From assembly GCA_002319815.1 (NCBI GenBank), contig DCFR01000057.1:1-31084 (forward strand): a DNA stretch of 31,084 bases, given 5' to 3'. Below are positions 23,084 through 30,241 of the stretch, one piece after another. The notes below the pieces were generated by a model. The model was not told where the DNA came from and did no database searches. It saw only the letters and a list, made by a program, of their open reading frames with translations. Position 1 is the stretch's first letter. Every line of letters begins with the position of its first letter. The translations under genes and the position numbers were made by a program. This DNA is from Megamonas sp. UBA1799. GTDB taxonomy: Bacteria; Bacillota; Negativicutes; Selenomonadales; Selenomonadaceae.

Positions 23084-24781
23084 TTATTTTTTAAGCTCTT
23101 TCTGATAAGCCGGCGGAATATCGGCCGCCTTCGGCAGCAATTTCTTATAAGCCCGATAATTTTTCAACGCCTCCGCATGATTGCCAAGCTCATCGTAAAT
23201 ATCCGCCGCCATTTTATAAGCCGCCGGCGCCTTTGCATCCAGTTGAATCGCCTGCCGGCAATCTGCCAGGGCTGTCTGCGGCTGCCCCTGCGCCCGGTAT
23301 ACTTCAGCCCGGTTCAAATAATTGTAAGCATCTTTGCCATCCATGCCAATGGCCTTATTGCAATCCGCCAGTCCGGCGGCGAAATCTCCCTGCAGCGCCT
23401 TGGCCCGACCACGCACAGCATAAATCCCCGCCAGGCTTGCCTGATTATTCGTGCAGCTAAAGGCCCTTTCCGATTCCACCAGTGCCAGCGCCGGTTCATA
23501 AAGGTCATTATACGCATCACTGTTCAGATAAAGTTCCCGCACCCGCGCTGCCGGAGCCTGCGTAGTTTTCTCCCAACTCCGAACCTTCTCAGCCTGCCGT
23601 GCCTCTTCCGCCGCTTTCATTCGCAGCCGCGACCCGCTGTCGGTTTCCTCGGCATAAGCCGCGGTCACCAGTTCACGCAGCAGCCGGTCCCCATGCCGCC
23701 GTTCAATAAAATCCTTTAGCATGCCATAAACACGATCATCCGTCAAGTATTCGACTCGGCCATTTTCCCCCGGACGAAAATTCCAGTCCCGCACCGTAGC
23801 ATAATCATGAAACGCTTTTGCCAAACCGCCAGCGACAAAGTAAGCATTCTCTTCAGAATTATCGTACTCCAGCGTCGTCCAGTCCGTCTTCAGCAGCGGG
23901 TGTCCGTCAATACATACCTCATTGTGATTCTTAACGGTTACATGCCCGCAGCTGTATGCTGTCATCATTTCCAGCAATCTAGCCTCGCGCTTGTCCGTAT
24001 CCGGATGGTCATACGGTTCAAACACCTCGGTAAAATCAGCCAGATGATCCGTATAGTACTGCATGCGCGCCATGGCCGCCGCTGGCCCTCCGGGATTAAA
24101 ACCCGCCGCCGTCATGATATAAAAACCGCCCTCATCCGCTGCATACTCCGTCGGCAGCGTCACATTTTTGGCAATGGAATAATCGGCCAGCACATTCATA
24201 ACATTGGCGCTCATGGCATCTGTGGCCATATTCAGCAAGGTCATACCAAAATACTGCGCAATCGCTTTCGCATAATTATAAGCGCCATGCTGTTTTATAC
24301 CATGCGTCATCTCATGCCCCAGCACAGCCGCCAGCTCATCCGTATTATAGTCCAGCCCAGCCACCAATCCGCGGTTCACGCTGATATAATCCGTAGGAAA
24401 ACAGCAGGCATTAAACTCCTTGCTGTCGGTAAGACCCCATTGAAACGGCAGCGAGCGGATATCCAATACATAATCGCCATGCGCTACCAACTGCTCCATC
24501 ACCTGATTGACCAATTCCGTATCGGCCACATTTTTATCAATACCGTTTTTCTTCCGATCCTCGACACCGGTCATAACCTGATAATGCGCATTATTCCCAT
24601 AATCCAGCACCATTTCTAAATAAGAAGCATAGGCTCCGGTCACTCCGAACACAGCCGCCAGCGCGCCCAAAGGGTCCACGGCAGCCGCTTCCGCCATAAC
24701 CGGCATCACGGTCAGAAAAACGGCCAGCAGCGCCGCAGTAAGCTTCTGCCGCCCCTGCCGCAGAAAATGTTTTAGCTGCAT
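23084..24781 (-). CDS. Secreted M48-family metalloprotease with TPR repeats
   Basis: The 565-residue protein opens with a signal peptide (basic start, hydrophobic core LTAALLAVFLTVMPVM, AEAAA cleavage region near 30-34). It has a zinc peptidase domain with HEMTH (His156, Glu157, His160) and the third ligand Glu212 in TEYAADEGG. The C-terminal 120 residues hold two to three tetratricopeptide repeats (LADCNKAIGMDGKDAYNYLN and a similar unit). This resembles BepA/LoiP-type periplasmic proteases that degrade misfolded outer-membrane proteins. A Negativicute has an outer membrane, so that role is plausible but inferred. I chose the ATG at 24781 after GGGGTG. The ATG one codon upstream is equally possible. 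It may be co-transcribed with the regulator 87 bases upstream. Confidence 0.87.
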   Translation of the reverse strand: MQLKHFLRQGRQKLTAALLAVFLTVMPVMAEAAAVDPLGALAAVFGVTGAYASYLEMVLDYGNNAHYQVMTGVEDRKKNGIDKNVADTELVNQVMEQLVAHGDYVLDIRSLPFQWGLTDSKEFNACCFPTDYISVNRGLVAGLDYNTDELAAVLGHEMTHGIKQHGAYNYAKAIAQYFGMTLLNMATDAMSANVMNVLADYSIAKNVTLPTEYAADEGGFYIMTAAGFNPGGPAAAMARMQYYTDHLADFTEVFEPYDHPDTDKREARLLEMMTAYSCGHVTVKNHNEVCIDGHPLLKTDWTTLEYDNSEENAYFVAGGLAKAFHDYATVRDWNFRPGENGRVEYLTDDRVYGMLKDFIERRHGDRLLRELVTAAYAEETDSGSRLRMKAAEEARQAEKVRSWEKTTQAPAARVRELYLNSDAYNDLYEPALALVESERAFSCTNNQASLAGIYAVRGRAKALQGDFAAGLADCNKAIGMDGKDAYNYLNRAEVYRAQGQPQTALADCRQAIQLDAKAPAAYKMAADIYDELGNHAEALKNYRAYKKLLPKAADIPPAYQKELKK

Positions 24782-24868
24782 CATTTCACCCCATTTTTGA
24801 TAACGCAAAAGCCTTTCCACAGCATTGCTGCCATGAAAAGGCCATCCATCATTCCCACGGACGCTCTT

Positions 24869-25840
24869 TTAAACCAGAACCTCCCCCGCAGTTCCGCCGG
24901 TGGGCGCATCCAGCAGCGCCTGCGCCGTAAACTGATCGGTAATCAGCACATTACCATAACGTCCGGCCAGCGCCGCACGGATTGGCAGCACCTTTGCTTC
25001 CCCGCCCGCCACGATAATACTATGTTCCTTCCGGCGCAATTCCGCCAACTTAATTCCGACGGTGCGATTATCCAGCGCGGCATCGCAAATATTGCCCTCG
25101 ATATCAAAAAATCGCGAGCAAATATCGCCTACAGCACTTTCCTGCAAACGCGCCTTTTCCTTGGCATCCGTATAACCCAGGCGGAAAAACAGCGCGTTAT
25201 GCCGCACCGTGCCCACACTATAAACCGCAATATTCGCATGGCTGCCCAGTTCAAGCACCCGCTTGATATAACGATCCTGATCGACCATCTCCTTGACCGC
25301 CCGCGAATCAAAAATAACCGGCAGCGGCAGATGCTGCGCGATCGTAGCAAAATTGCCGGCAAACCGCTCCAAAATATCATTCGCATAAGTCTCGCCTTCG
25401 GTATGCGTCACGCCGCCTTCCAGCTGCACAATCTGCGCGCCTTTGAGCGGATGCGGCAGCAAAGACGCCGCCAGCGTATGCATCGTTGTACCCCAGCCGA
25501 CGCCAATAATATCGCCGTCATGCACGATGCTGTCAAGATACCGGGCCGCCCTGCGCCCCAGATATTTTTTGATCTCCTGTTCATCATTGATCGTCGCTGC
25601 CGCCACGCAGGCTTCACGCAAACCATAGCGTTCCGTCAGCCGGCGTTCCAGCTGCGTCATATCTTCAACCGGATCAAAAATCTGGATTTTCACATACCCC
25701 TGATCCTTGGCATGCTGCAGCAGCCGGGAAACCGATGGCCGTGAAATTCCCAGCTCACGGGCTATATCCTGCTGGCTGTAGCCCGAATGATAATAAAGTT
25801 TCGCTGCATTGATCGACAACCGTTCCCTATCTCGTTCCAT
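24869..25840 (-). CDS. SorC/DeoR-type sugar-binding transcriptional regulator
   Basis: This 323-residue protein combines an N-terminal helix-turn-helix (about residues 10-50, YSQQDIARELGISRPSVSRLLQ) with a C-terminal SorC-type effector domain. That domain contains GVGWGTTMHTLA and, near its end, GGEAKVLPIRAALAG. Family members are tetramers that bind phosphorylated sugars or deoxyribose-5-phosphate and usually control a sugar operon. No sugar genes are adjacent. A cytidine deaminase lies about 1.2 kb upstream, and B. subtilis DeoR controls deoxynucleoside genes, but the link here is weak. The ATG at 25840 has GGAAGGAG eight bases upstream. Earlier in-frame codons to 25906 lack one. Confidence 0.87.
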   Translation of the reverse strand: MERDRERLSINAAKLYYHSGYSQQDIARELGISRPSVSRLLQHAKDQGYVKIQIFDPVEDMTQLERRLTERYGLREACVAAATINDEQEIKKYLGRRAARYLDSIVHDGDIIGVGWGTTMHTLAASLLPHPLKGAQIVQLEGGVTHTEGETYANDILERFAGNFATIAQHLPLPVIFDSRAVKEMVDQDRYIKRVLELGSHANIAVYSVGTVRHNALFFRLGYTDAKEKARLQESAVGDICSRFFDIEGNICDAALDNRTVGIKLAELRRKEHSIIVAGGEAKVLPIRAALAGRYGNVLITDQFTAQALLDAPTGGTAGEVLV

Positions 25841-25923
25841 TGCTGCTGCTCCTTCCCCCATCTTTCCACTTATGTTCATTATCGCCGTCATAAACACAAA
25901 AAGCAAGCAGAACTTATCCTGTT

Positions 25924-26787
25924 TTACCGGTTAAACCGTCCCCCAATAATGTCATGCACCGGATTGATCGTCATAAAAGCCTGTTCATCTACCGTTTGCA
26001 CGATATTTTTCACCTTGTCCAGCTCCAGCCGCGTTACTACGCAATAAAGAATTTTTCGCTGCTCGCCGGTATAGCCGCCCTCGCCATGCAGCAGCGTCAC
26101 GCCGCGGCCCATCTCCGTCAGCGCCGCCGCGACTTCATCATGCCGCGTCGTCACCGTCATGACTGCATAGGACTCATCCAGACCCTTGAGCACCACGTCG
26201 ATCATTTTGGCAATGACAAAATAAGCGACCAGCGAATACATCGCCCGATCCCAGCCAAAAACAAAACCGGCGCTGCCGAGAATAAACAAATTAAAAAACA
26301 TCACCACTTCGCCAACCGAAAAACTTGACCGCTTATCCAGAATGATCGCCACAATTTCCGTTCCATCCAGCGAACCGCCGCTGCGGATGATCATTCCTAC
26401 GCCGATGCCATCAATGATCCCGCCGAAAATTGCCGCCAAAAAAAGATCATCCGTAACCGCCGGAATCGGCCCAAAATAAGCTGTCCAAAAAGCCAGTCCC
26501 CCGATCGCAAATGTCGTTGCCACCGTAAACCGCCAGCCGACCAGCCGATAGCCCAGATATAAAAACGGTAAATTCACGACAATGAGAAACAAGCCGAACG
26601 AATACCCCGTCACGGCGCTGAGCATAATCGCAATACCCACCACACCGCCATCAATAATATGATTTGGCACCAAAAAAAATTCCAGCCCTGCCGCCGCAAT
26701 AACCGAACCCAGAAACAGCAGCACATATTTTCTAAAATATACCTGCCATTGTCCTGAGCACCCCTTGCCTGTGAGCTGATCCGTCAT
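25924..26787 (-). CDS. YitT-family membrane protein (DUF2179)
   Basis: The 287-residue protein has five to six predicted membrane helices in its first two thirds (for example YVLLFLGSVIAAAGLEFFL and FGLFLIVVNLPFLYLGYRL). These are followed by a soluble DUF2179 domain at the C-terminus (about residues 205-285, containing GVTLLHGEGGYTGEQRKILY). YitT proteins are common in Firmicutes. Their function is not established, though transport has been proposed. The DUF2179 fold resembles small ligand-binding domains. I chose the ATG at 26787, six bases after GGGGG. The ATG at 26793 abuts it. An extended -10 lies at 26826-26834. The regulator gene follows 83 bases downstream on the same strand. Confidence 0.88.
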   Translation of the reverse strand: MTDQLTGKGCSGQWQVYFRKYVLLFLGSVIAAAGLEFFLVPNHIIDGGVVGIAIMLSAVTGYSFGLFLIVVNLPFLYLGYRLVGWRFTVATTFAIGGLAFWTAYFGPIPAVTDDLFLAAIFGGIIDGIGVGMIIRSGGSLDGTEIVAIILDKRSSFSVGEVVMFFNLFILGSAGFVFGWDRAMYSLVAYFVIAKMIDVVLKGLDESYAVMTVTTRHDEVAAALTEMGRGVTLLHGEGGYTGEQRKILYCVVTRLELDKVKNIVQTVDEQAFMTINPVHDIIGGRFNR

Positions 26788-26825
26788 ACGCATCCCCCTT
26801 TGTTTTATCCTGTCTGTATTTTTAC

Positions 26826-26834
26826 ATTATACCA
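26826..26834 (-). promoter_or_regulatory. Extended -10 promoter of the YitT gene
   Basis: On the minus strand TGG followed by TATAAT (26826-26831), just beyond the cdd-side terminator. No good -35 at the usual distance. Confidence 0.5.
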
Positions 26835-26854
26835 AAGTCAAATGAAAGCTTAGG

Positions 26855-26890
26855 GAAAAAAGAAGGCGGCTGTCCGCTGACAGCCGCCTT
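26855..26890 (-). terminator. Strong terminator between cdd and the YitT gene
   Basis: A perfect 12-bp GC-rich stem (AAGGCGGCTGTC/GACAGCCGCCTT, arms 26879-26890 and 26863-26874) with a four-base loop, then C and a T run on the minus strand. Confidence 0.88.
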
Positions 26891-27020
26891 GCATCCGATT
26901 CCCTGTTGGACCTGTCCGCTGCAGGCCGGCAAATCCGTTTTCCAATCCCCGGTAACTGAACCGATGAGCTACCTATCATGCTCGCCCGGACAAAAGAGCA
27001 GCCCGTAAAAAATGTCTCAT
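26891..27020 (-). other. Untranslated, possibly structured stretch after cdd
   Basis: About 130 bases lie between the cdd stop and the terminator, long for a plain 3' UTR. No credible protein is encoded. Short complementary pieces could fold: GAGC/GCTC, CGGT/ACCG, and a TGTCCG (from 26987-26992) that can pair with CGGACA either at 26913-26918 or in the terminator stem. The nonamer CTGTCCGCT (plus strand) occurs at both 26912-26920 and 26870-26878. It matches no riboswitch class I know. Confidence 0.35.
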
Positions 27021-27023
27021 CCT

Positions 27024-27422
27024 TCAACGCAGCGTCTTGCCGGCAGCGCAGGGGGCTAAATCCATCAGATCAGCCACCTGCACATCACCTTTCAGGTTTG
27101 CCATAATCACATCGCGGATCTTAAACTCCGCCATCACCTGACAACAAGCCCCACAAGGCACGCAGGGATCATCAGTATCCGCCACGACCGCAATCGCATC
27201 AAAATCCCTTTTACTATCGGCAACTGCCCGGAAAATCGCAACCCGTTCTGCACAACAAGAAAGACCATAGGAAGCATTCTCCACATTGCAGCCGCCGTAA
27301 AGCGTGCCGTCACTCGCGAGCACACAAGCCCCGACCGCTTCTCCCGAGTATGGACAATGCGCATGCGAGCGCGCCTCTTTTGCCGTCCGGATCATGGTAT
27401 CAATAATATCTGCATTGATCAT
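27024..27422 (-). CDS. cdd: Cytidine deaminase
   Basis: Cytidine deaminase converts cytidine and deoxycytidine to uridine forms in pyrimidine salvage. The 132-residue protein has the homotetrameric CDA pattern: GGCNVENASYGL, the catalytic Glu59 and zinc ligand Cys57 in CAER, and the second zinc motif PCGAC with Cys90 and Cys93. I chose the ATG at 27422, seven bases after GGAGG. The TTG at 27428 is too close to it. A TATAAT with TG extension lies in the spacer after the mgtC-family gene. An untranslated stretch and a strong terminator follow. No other nucleoside salvage gene is adjacent. Confidence 0.94.
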   Translation of the reverse strand: MINADIIDTMIRTAKEARSHAHCPYSGEAVGACVLASDGTLYGGCNVENASYGLSCCAERVAIFRAVADSKRDFDAIAVVADTDDPCVPCGACCQVMAEFKIRDVIMANLKGDVQVADLMDLAPCAAGKTLR

Positions 27423-27490
27423 TTCCAAACCTCCACTTCCCGCTGAACTGCATTTAATTTATCCTTATTATAACATGATTTACCAAAAAA

Positions 27491-28171
27491 TCATACGACA
27501 TCAACGCTGATCACGCCGTCCAGATCCTTCACTGCCTGCACGACAACAACGCTTTTGACCGCATAATGATTATCCAGCTCAAGATCAATATATACCCGAT
27601 GCTGTTCGCCATGTCGAACCTCATCTTCATTCGCCTTGACCTTCACGCCCTTCACCAAAAGCTGCAAATCTTCCAGACACTCGCTGATATGCACCAGCTG
27701 CCCGGGTTTATCCACCGTATAAATAGACAAGGCAATCGTCTTCTCATGCGTAATCCATTCGTCAAAGTGACTCAGCGCTCCCAGCGTAATGAATACCAGC
27801 GCCGTAGTGAACAGCGCTCCGGAATAATACCCTGCGCCTGTTGCCAGCCCCACTCCGGCGACCACCCAGAGGCAGGCAGCCGTCGTCAGCCCGGTAACCG
27901 TAAGGCCTTCCTTCATAATCGCGCCGGCGCCCAGAAAACCAATTCCGGAAACCACCTGCGCTGCCAGCCGGGCCGGATCGGCATTCGTCCGTCCTTCCAC
28001 GCCTTGATAAATTGCCTGTGATAAGACCATAATAAGACAAGACCCCAGACAAACCAGTACATTCGTCCGCAGGCCTGCTGATTTGTGCCGGGATTGGCGT
28101 TCATAGCCAATGACCCCTCCCAACACACAGGCAAGGGTCAGCCGGAGCAACAGCTCCCACTCAGATACCAT
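27491..28171 (-). CDS. MgtC/SapB-family membrane protein
   Basis: The 226-residue protein has four to five membrane helices in its first 140 residues. These carry the family motifs GGVIGYERQ, AGLRTNVLVCLGS, VVSGIGFLGAGAI and GLTTAACLWVVAGVGLATG. The soluble C-terminal domain (about residues 145-226) has an ACT-like pattern. MgtC proteins are linked to magnesium limitation and to control of ATP synthase or other membrane ATPases in pathogens. In other bacteria the role is less clear. I chose the ATG at 28171, nine bases after AAGGAG. The ATG at 28180 abuts it. Its promoter is TTGCAA-17-TATTAT (28196-28224), with a DnaA-box cluster further upstream. Confidence 0.88.
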   Translation of the reverse strand: MVSEWELLLRLTLACVLGGVIGYERQSRHKSAGLRTNVLVCLGSCLIMVLSQAIYQGVEGRTNADPARLAAQVVSGIGFLGAGAIMKEGLTVTGLTTAACLWVVAGVGLATGAGYYSGALFTTALVFITLGALSHFDEWITHEKTIALSIYTVDKPGQLVHISECLEDLQLLVKGVKVKANEDEVRHGEQHRVYIDLELDNHYAVKSVVVVQAVKDLDGVISVDVV

Positions 28172-28195
28172 GGACGTCATCTCCTTCTTCCTTAC

Positions 28196-28224
28196 ATAAT
28201 AACGGTTTCAAAATCAAATTGCAA
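28196..28224 (-). promoter_or_regulatory. Promoter of the MgtC-family gene
   Basis: On the minus strand TTGCAA (28219-28224), a 17-base spacer and TATTAT (28196-28201). Confidence 0.65.
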
Positions 28225-28361
28225 CTGTATAAAGCCCATGCCAGCCGGGCATTTACAGGTTTTCCCAGCCAATAAACATGAATTTTTCCCGCATTTCCTA
28301 TCCTTTACGCCAAAAATTTCCCCAACATCAGCTTCCCTGTGCATTTCTTTATACACCAGCC

Positions 28362-28474
28362 TGTGGATAATGTGGATAAAACAGTGCATAACTCAATATA
28401 TATGATGTTTTCTTGCAGATTTTCTATATATAGTTGTTTATTTCCTCAAATTATGCAGAAACTCTTGTGGATAA
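28362..28474. promoter_or_regulatory. Cluster of three perfect DnaA boxes
   Basis: The 9-mer TGTGGATAA (complement of the DnaA box TTATCCACA) occurs at 28362-28370, immediately again at 28371-28379, and at 28466-28474, all in one orientation. AGTGCATAA at 28382-28390 is a near match. A very AT-rich stretch with runs of ATATAT lies between. The whole 28172-28475 spacer holds no credible gene. dnaA, dnaN, rpmH and gidA are not in this window. Confidence 0.75.
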
Positions 28475-28475
28475 A

Positions 28476-28949
28476 TCACTCTTCATCTTTCCATTCGGCA
28501 TACGGATGATGAATAAGATTGGAATTATAATAATGGGGATTACCGGACACTTCCCGGCCCAACCATCGCGGAACAGAAAAAGCCTCGTCCTCACTGCTAA
28601 GTTCGATCTCTGCGATCACTAAACCATCATTCGCACCAAAAAAATGATCGATTTCCCAGTGATGCCCATCGACATCCTCAACATAGCGCACTTTTTCTAC
28701 TAATGGCTGTTGACACAAGCGCAGCAAAGCCACCGCATCCACCATTGGAATCTCATACTCGAACTCCAGCCGGGAAATGCCGGTGGTGCGGCCCTTTAAT
28801 GTAAGAAATGCCTGCCGGTCCTGCTGCCGCACCCGCACCAATAAAGCGCCGTCTCCCTCCAGATATCCCTGCCGCACACTCATGCCCGGTCCTGTCGGCT
28901 GCCAGATTGTTTGATCTACCAGAAACTTCCGTTCGATTTCCATGCCCAT
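28476..28949 (-). CDS. CYTH-domain protein (triphosphate-tunnel fold)
   Basis: This 157-residue protein begins with the diagnostic EIERKFLV motif of the CYTH/triphosphate tunnel metalloenzyme family. It continues with alternating charged strands: RQGYLEG, LLVRVRQQ, FLTLKGRT, EFEYEI, KVRYV, WEIDHF and AEIEL. These line the tunnel that binds a triphosphate and metal. Stand-alone bacterial members hydrolyse inorganic triphosphate or similar compounds. A class IV adenylate cyclase activity is also known in the family, so the reaction is open. I chose the ATG at 28949, ten bases after GGAGAGG. The open frame reaches 29093, but that extension covers the cysK terminator. Confidence 0.9.
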   Translation of the reverse strand: MGMEIERKFLVDQTIWQPTGPGMSVRQGYLEGDGALLVRVRQQDRQAFLTLKGRTTGISRLEFEYEIPMVDAVALLRLCQQPLVEKVRYVEDVDGHHWEIDHFFGANDGLVIAEIELSSEDEAFSVPRWLGREVSGNPHYYNSNLIHHPYAEWKDEE

Positions 28950-29021
28950 ACATATCCATCCTCTCCTGATATCCTCATTGTACGAAAAAGAAAGATAAAT
29001 GTAAAGGAATCGCTGACAAAC

Positions 29022-29059
29022 AAAAATCGCCGGCAGCCAATTGGCACCCGGCGATTTTT
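29022..29059. terminator. cysK terminator
   Basis: A perfect 12-bp stem (AAAAATCGCCGG, 29022-29033, with CCGGCGATTTTT, 29048-29059) with T-rich ends on both strands and an inner GCCAATTGGC. It lies 42 bases past the cysK stop on the minus strand. Confidence 0.87.
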
Positions 29060-29101
29060 CCTGCAGTCCGTCCGCTGGACAGTACCGCGGCACATCCTTA
29101 T

Positions 29102-30034
29102 TTAATCTGTGAATAATTCTGTTGAAAGGTACCGATCACCGGTATCCGGCAGCAGCGCAACAATTGTTTTTCCCTGGTTCTCCGGCCGCTGCGCCAGTTG
29201 TACTGCAGCCGCCAGCGCCGCTCCCGATGAAATGCCGATCAGCACGCCCTCTACATGAGAAAACTGACGGCCATAGCGAAAAGCATCTTCATTGGAAATT
29301 GGCAGAACCTCATCATAGATCTTTGTATTCAGCGTCTCCGGCACAAAACCGGCGCCAATTCCCTGAATCTTATGCGGCCCCGCCGTTCCCTGCGAAAGGA
29401 CGGGGGAAGAAGCTGGTTCCACAGCAATAATTTTGACCGCAGGATTCTTTTCTTTCAAATACTCGCCAACGCCAGTCAGCGTTCCGCCTGTCCCCACCCC
29501 GGCAATAAAGAAATCGACTTTTCCATCGGTATCCTGCCAGATTTCCGGACCAGTGGTCGCTTTGTGCGCAGCCGGATTAGCGGGATTGGTAAACTGCGAA
29601 GGAATATACGCATGCGGCGTTGTCTTAGCCAGTTCCTCTGCCTTGGCAATCGCCCCTTTCATTCCCTTTGCCCCATCCGTAAGCACAATCTCCGCGCCAT
29701 AAGCCTTCAAAAGATTGCGGCGCTCAACGCTCATTGTCTCCGGCATCGTCAAAATAGCGCGATAGCCGCGGGCCGCTGCCACGCTGGCCAGACCAATACC
29801 AGTATTGCCGCTGGTCGGCTCAATGATCACCGACTCCTGATTCAATTTGCCTTCTTTTTCTGCCTGCTCGATCATTGCCTTAGCAATGCGGTCTTTCACA
29901 CTGCCAGCCGGATTAAAATACTCCAGCTTGACAAGAACCTGCGCCTCAAGTTTATTCTCACGGACAAAATTCTTCGCCCGAAGAAGCGGCGTATGGCCAA
30001 TCAGTTCGGTTATACTCTCATAAACTTTTCCCAT
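29102..30034 (-). CDS. cysK: Cysteine synthase A (O-acetylserine sulfhydrylase)
   Basis: CysK makes cysteine from O-acetylserine and sulfide with PLP. The 310-residue protein has the PLP lysine Lys47 in NPAGSVKDRIA, the substrate loop PTSGNTGIGLA, the phosphate-binding GVGTGGTLTG and the C-terminal LLPDTGDRYLSTELF. I chose the ATG at 30034 after AGGAGGCG. The open frame to 30124 would run over the promoter. The promoter at 30106-30134 and the 15-mer at 30086-30100 are shared with the suf operon. It diverges from a CymR-like Rrf2 regulator. In B. subtilis and S. aureus CysK itself binds CymR and is its co-repressor, so the pairing is meaningful. Confidence 0.95.
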   Translation of the reverse strand: MGKVYESITELIGHTPLLRAKNFVRENKLEAQVLVKLEYFNPAGSVKDRIAKAMIEQAEKEGKLNQESVIIEPTSGNTGIGLASVAAARGYRAILTMPETMSVERRNLLKAYGAEIVLTDGAKGMKGAIAKAEELAKTTPHAYIPSQFTNPANPAAHKATTGPEIWQDTDGKVDFFIAGVGTGGTLTGVGEYLKEKNPAVKIIAVEPASSPVLSQGTAGPHKIQGIGAGFVPETLNTKIYDEVLPISNEDAFRYGRQFSHVEGVLIGISSGAALAAAVQLAQRPENQGKTIVALLPDTGDRYLSTELFTD

Positions 30035-30085
30035 TCGAAAACGCCTCCTGAAATTTTGCCTCCGGCTTTGCGGCCGTCTAAAGCA

Positions 30086-30100
30086 TATATGATTAATATG
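30086..30100 (-). promoter_or_regulatory. Putative regulator site over the cysK start site
   Basis: The 15-mer TATATGATTAATATG (plus-strand reading), identical to the one at the suf promoter, begins six bases past the cysK -10 and so covers the predicted start near 30099. With flanks it reads CATAT-N7-ATATG (30084-30100), an inverted repeat. This position suits repression. Confidence 0.65.
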
Positions 30101-30105
30101 TTTAT

Positions 30106-30134
30106 ATTGTATGCGATATTTCATATCTTGTCAA
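30106..30134 (-). promoter_or_regulatory. cysK promoter
   Basis: On the minus strand TTGACA (30129-30134), a 17-base spacer and TACAAT (30106-30111). Same boxes and same spacing as the suf promoter. Confidence 0.88.
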
Positions 30135-30174
30135 TAGGATTTGTAAAAATAAAACATAGTCATTTGCTAGGCAA

Positions 30175-30203
30175 TTGACTTTTTTTCTGAAGTCCGCTAT
30201 GAT
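30175..30203 (+). promoter_or_regulatory. Promoter of the Rrf2-family gene
   Basis: TTGACT (30175-30180), a 17-base spacer and TATGAT (30198-30203). It diverges from the cysK promoter, with -35 boxes about 40 bases apart. Confidence 0.8.
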
Positions 30204-30214
30204 ATATATCATAG
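30197..30214. promoter_or_regulatory. 18-bp palindrome over the Rrf2 gene -10
   Basis: CTATGATATATATCATAG is a perfect palindrome that contains the -10 and reaches the start site, a classic place for autorepression. It shares TATGAT with the 15-mer found at cysK and suf. Confidence 0.65.
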
Positions 30215-30241
30215 AATGAATATATGAAATGAGGGCTTATT

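Noticed and set aside
24797..25744. 315-codon open frame on the plus strand
   Set aside because: It lies opposite the SorC/DeoR-type regulator, is rich in Arg, Ile and Gln, and has no recognisable motif. It is a shadow of the real gene.
26827..27027. 66-codon frame starting with TTG inside the cdd stop
   Set aside because: The sequence is not protein-like, ends beyond the terminator and has no ribosome binding site.
28172..28475. Chromosomal replication origin
   Set aside because: Three DnaA boxes are present, but none of the usual neighbours (dnaA, dnaN, rpmH, gidA) are. Kept only as a DnaA-box cluster.
29255..30178. 307-codon open frame on the plus strand
   Set aside because: It is antisense to cysK, whose motifs are unmistakable, and runs over the cysK promoter.
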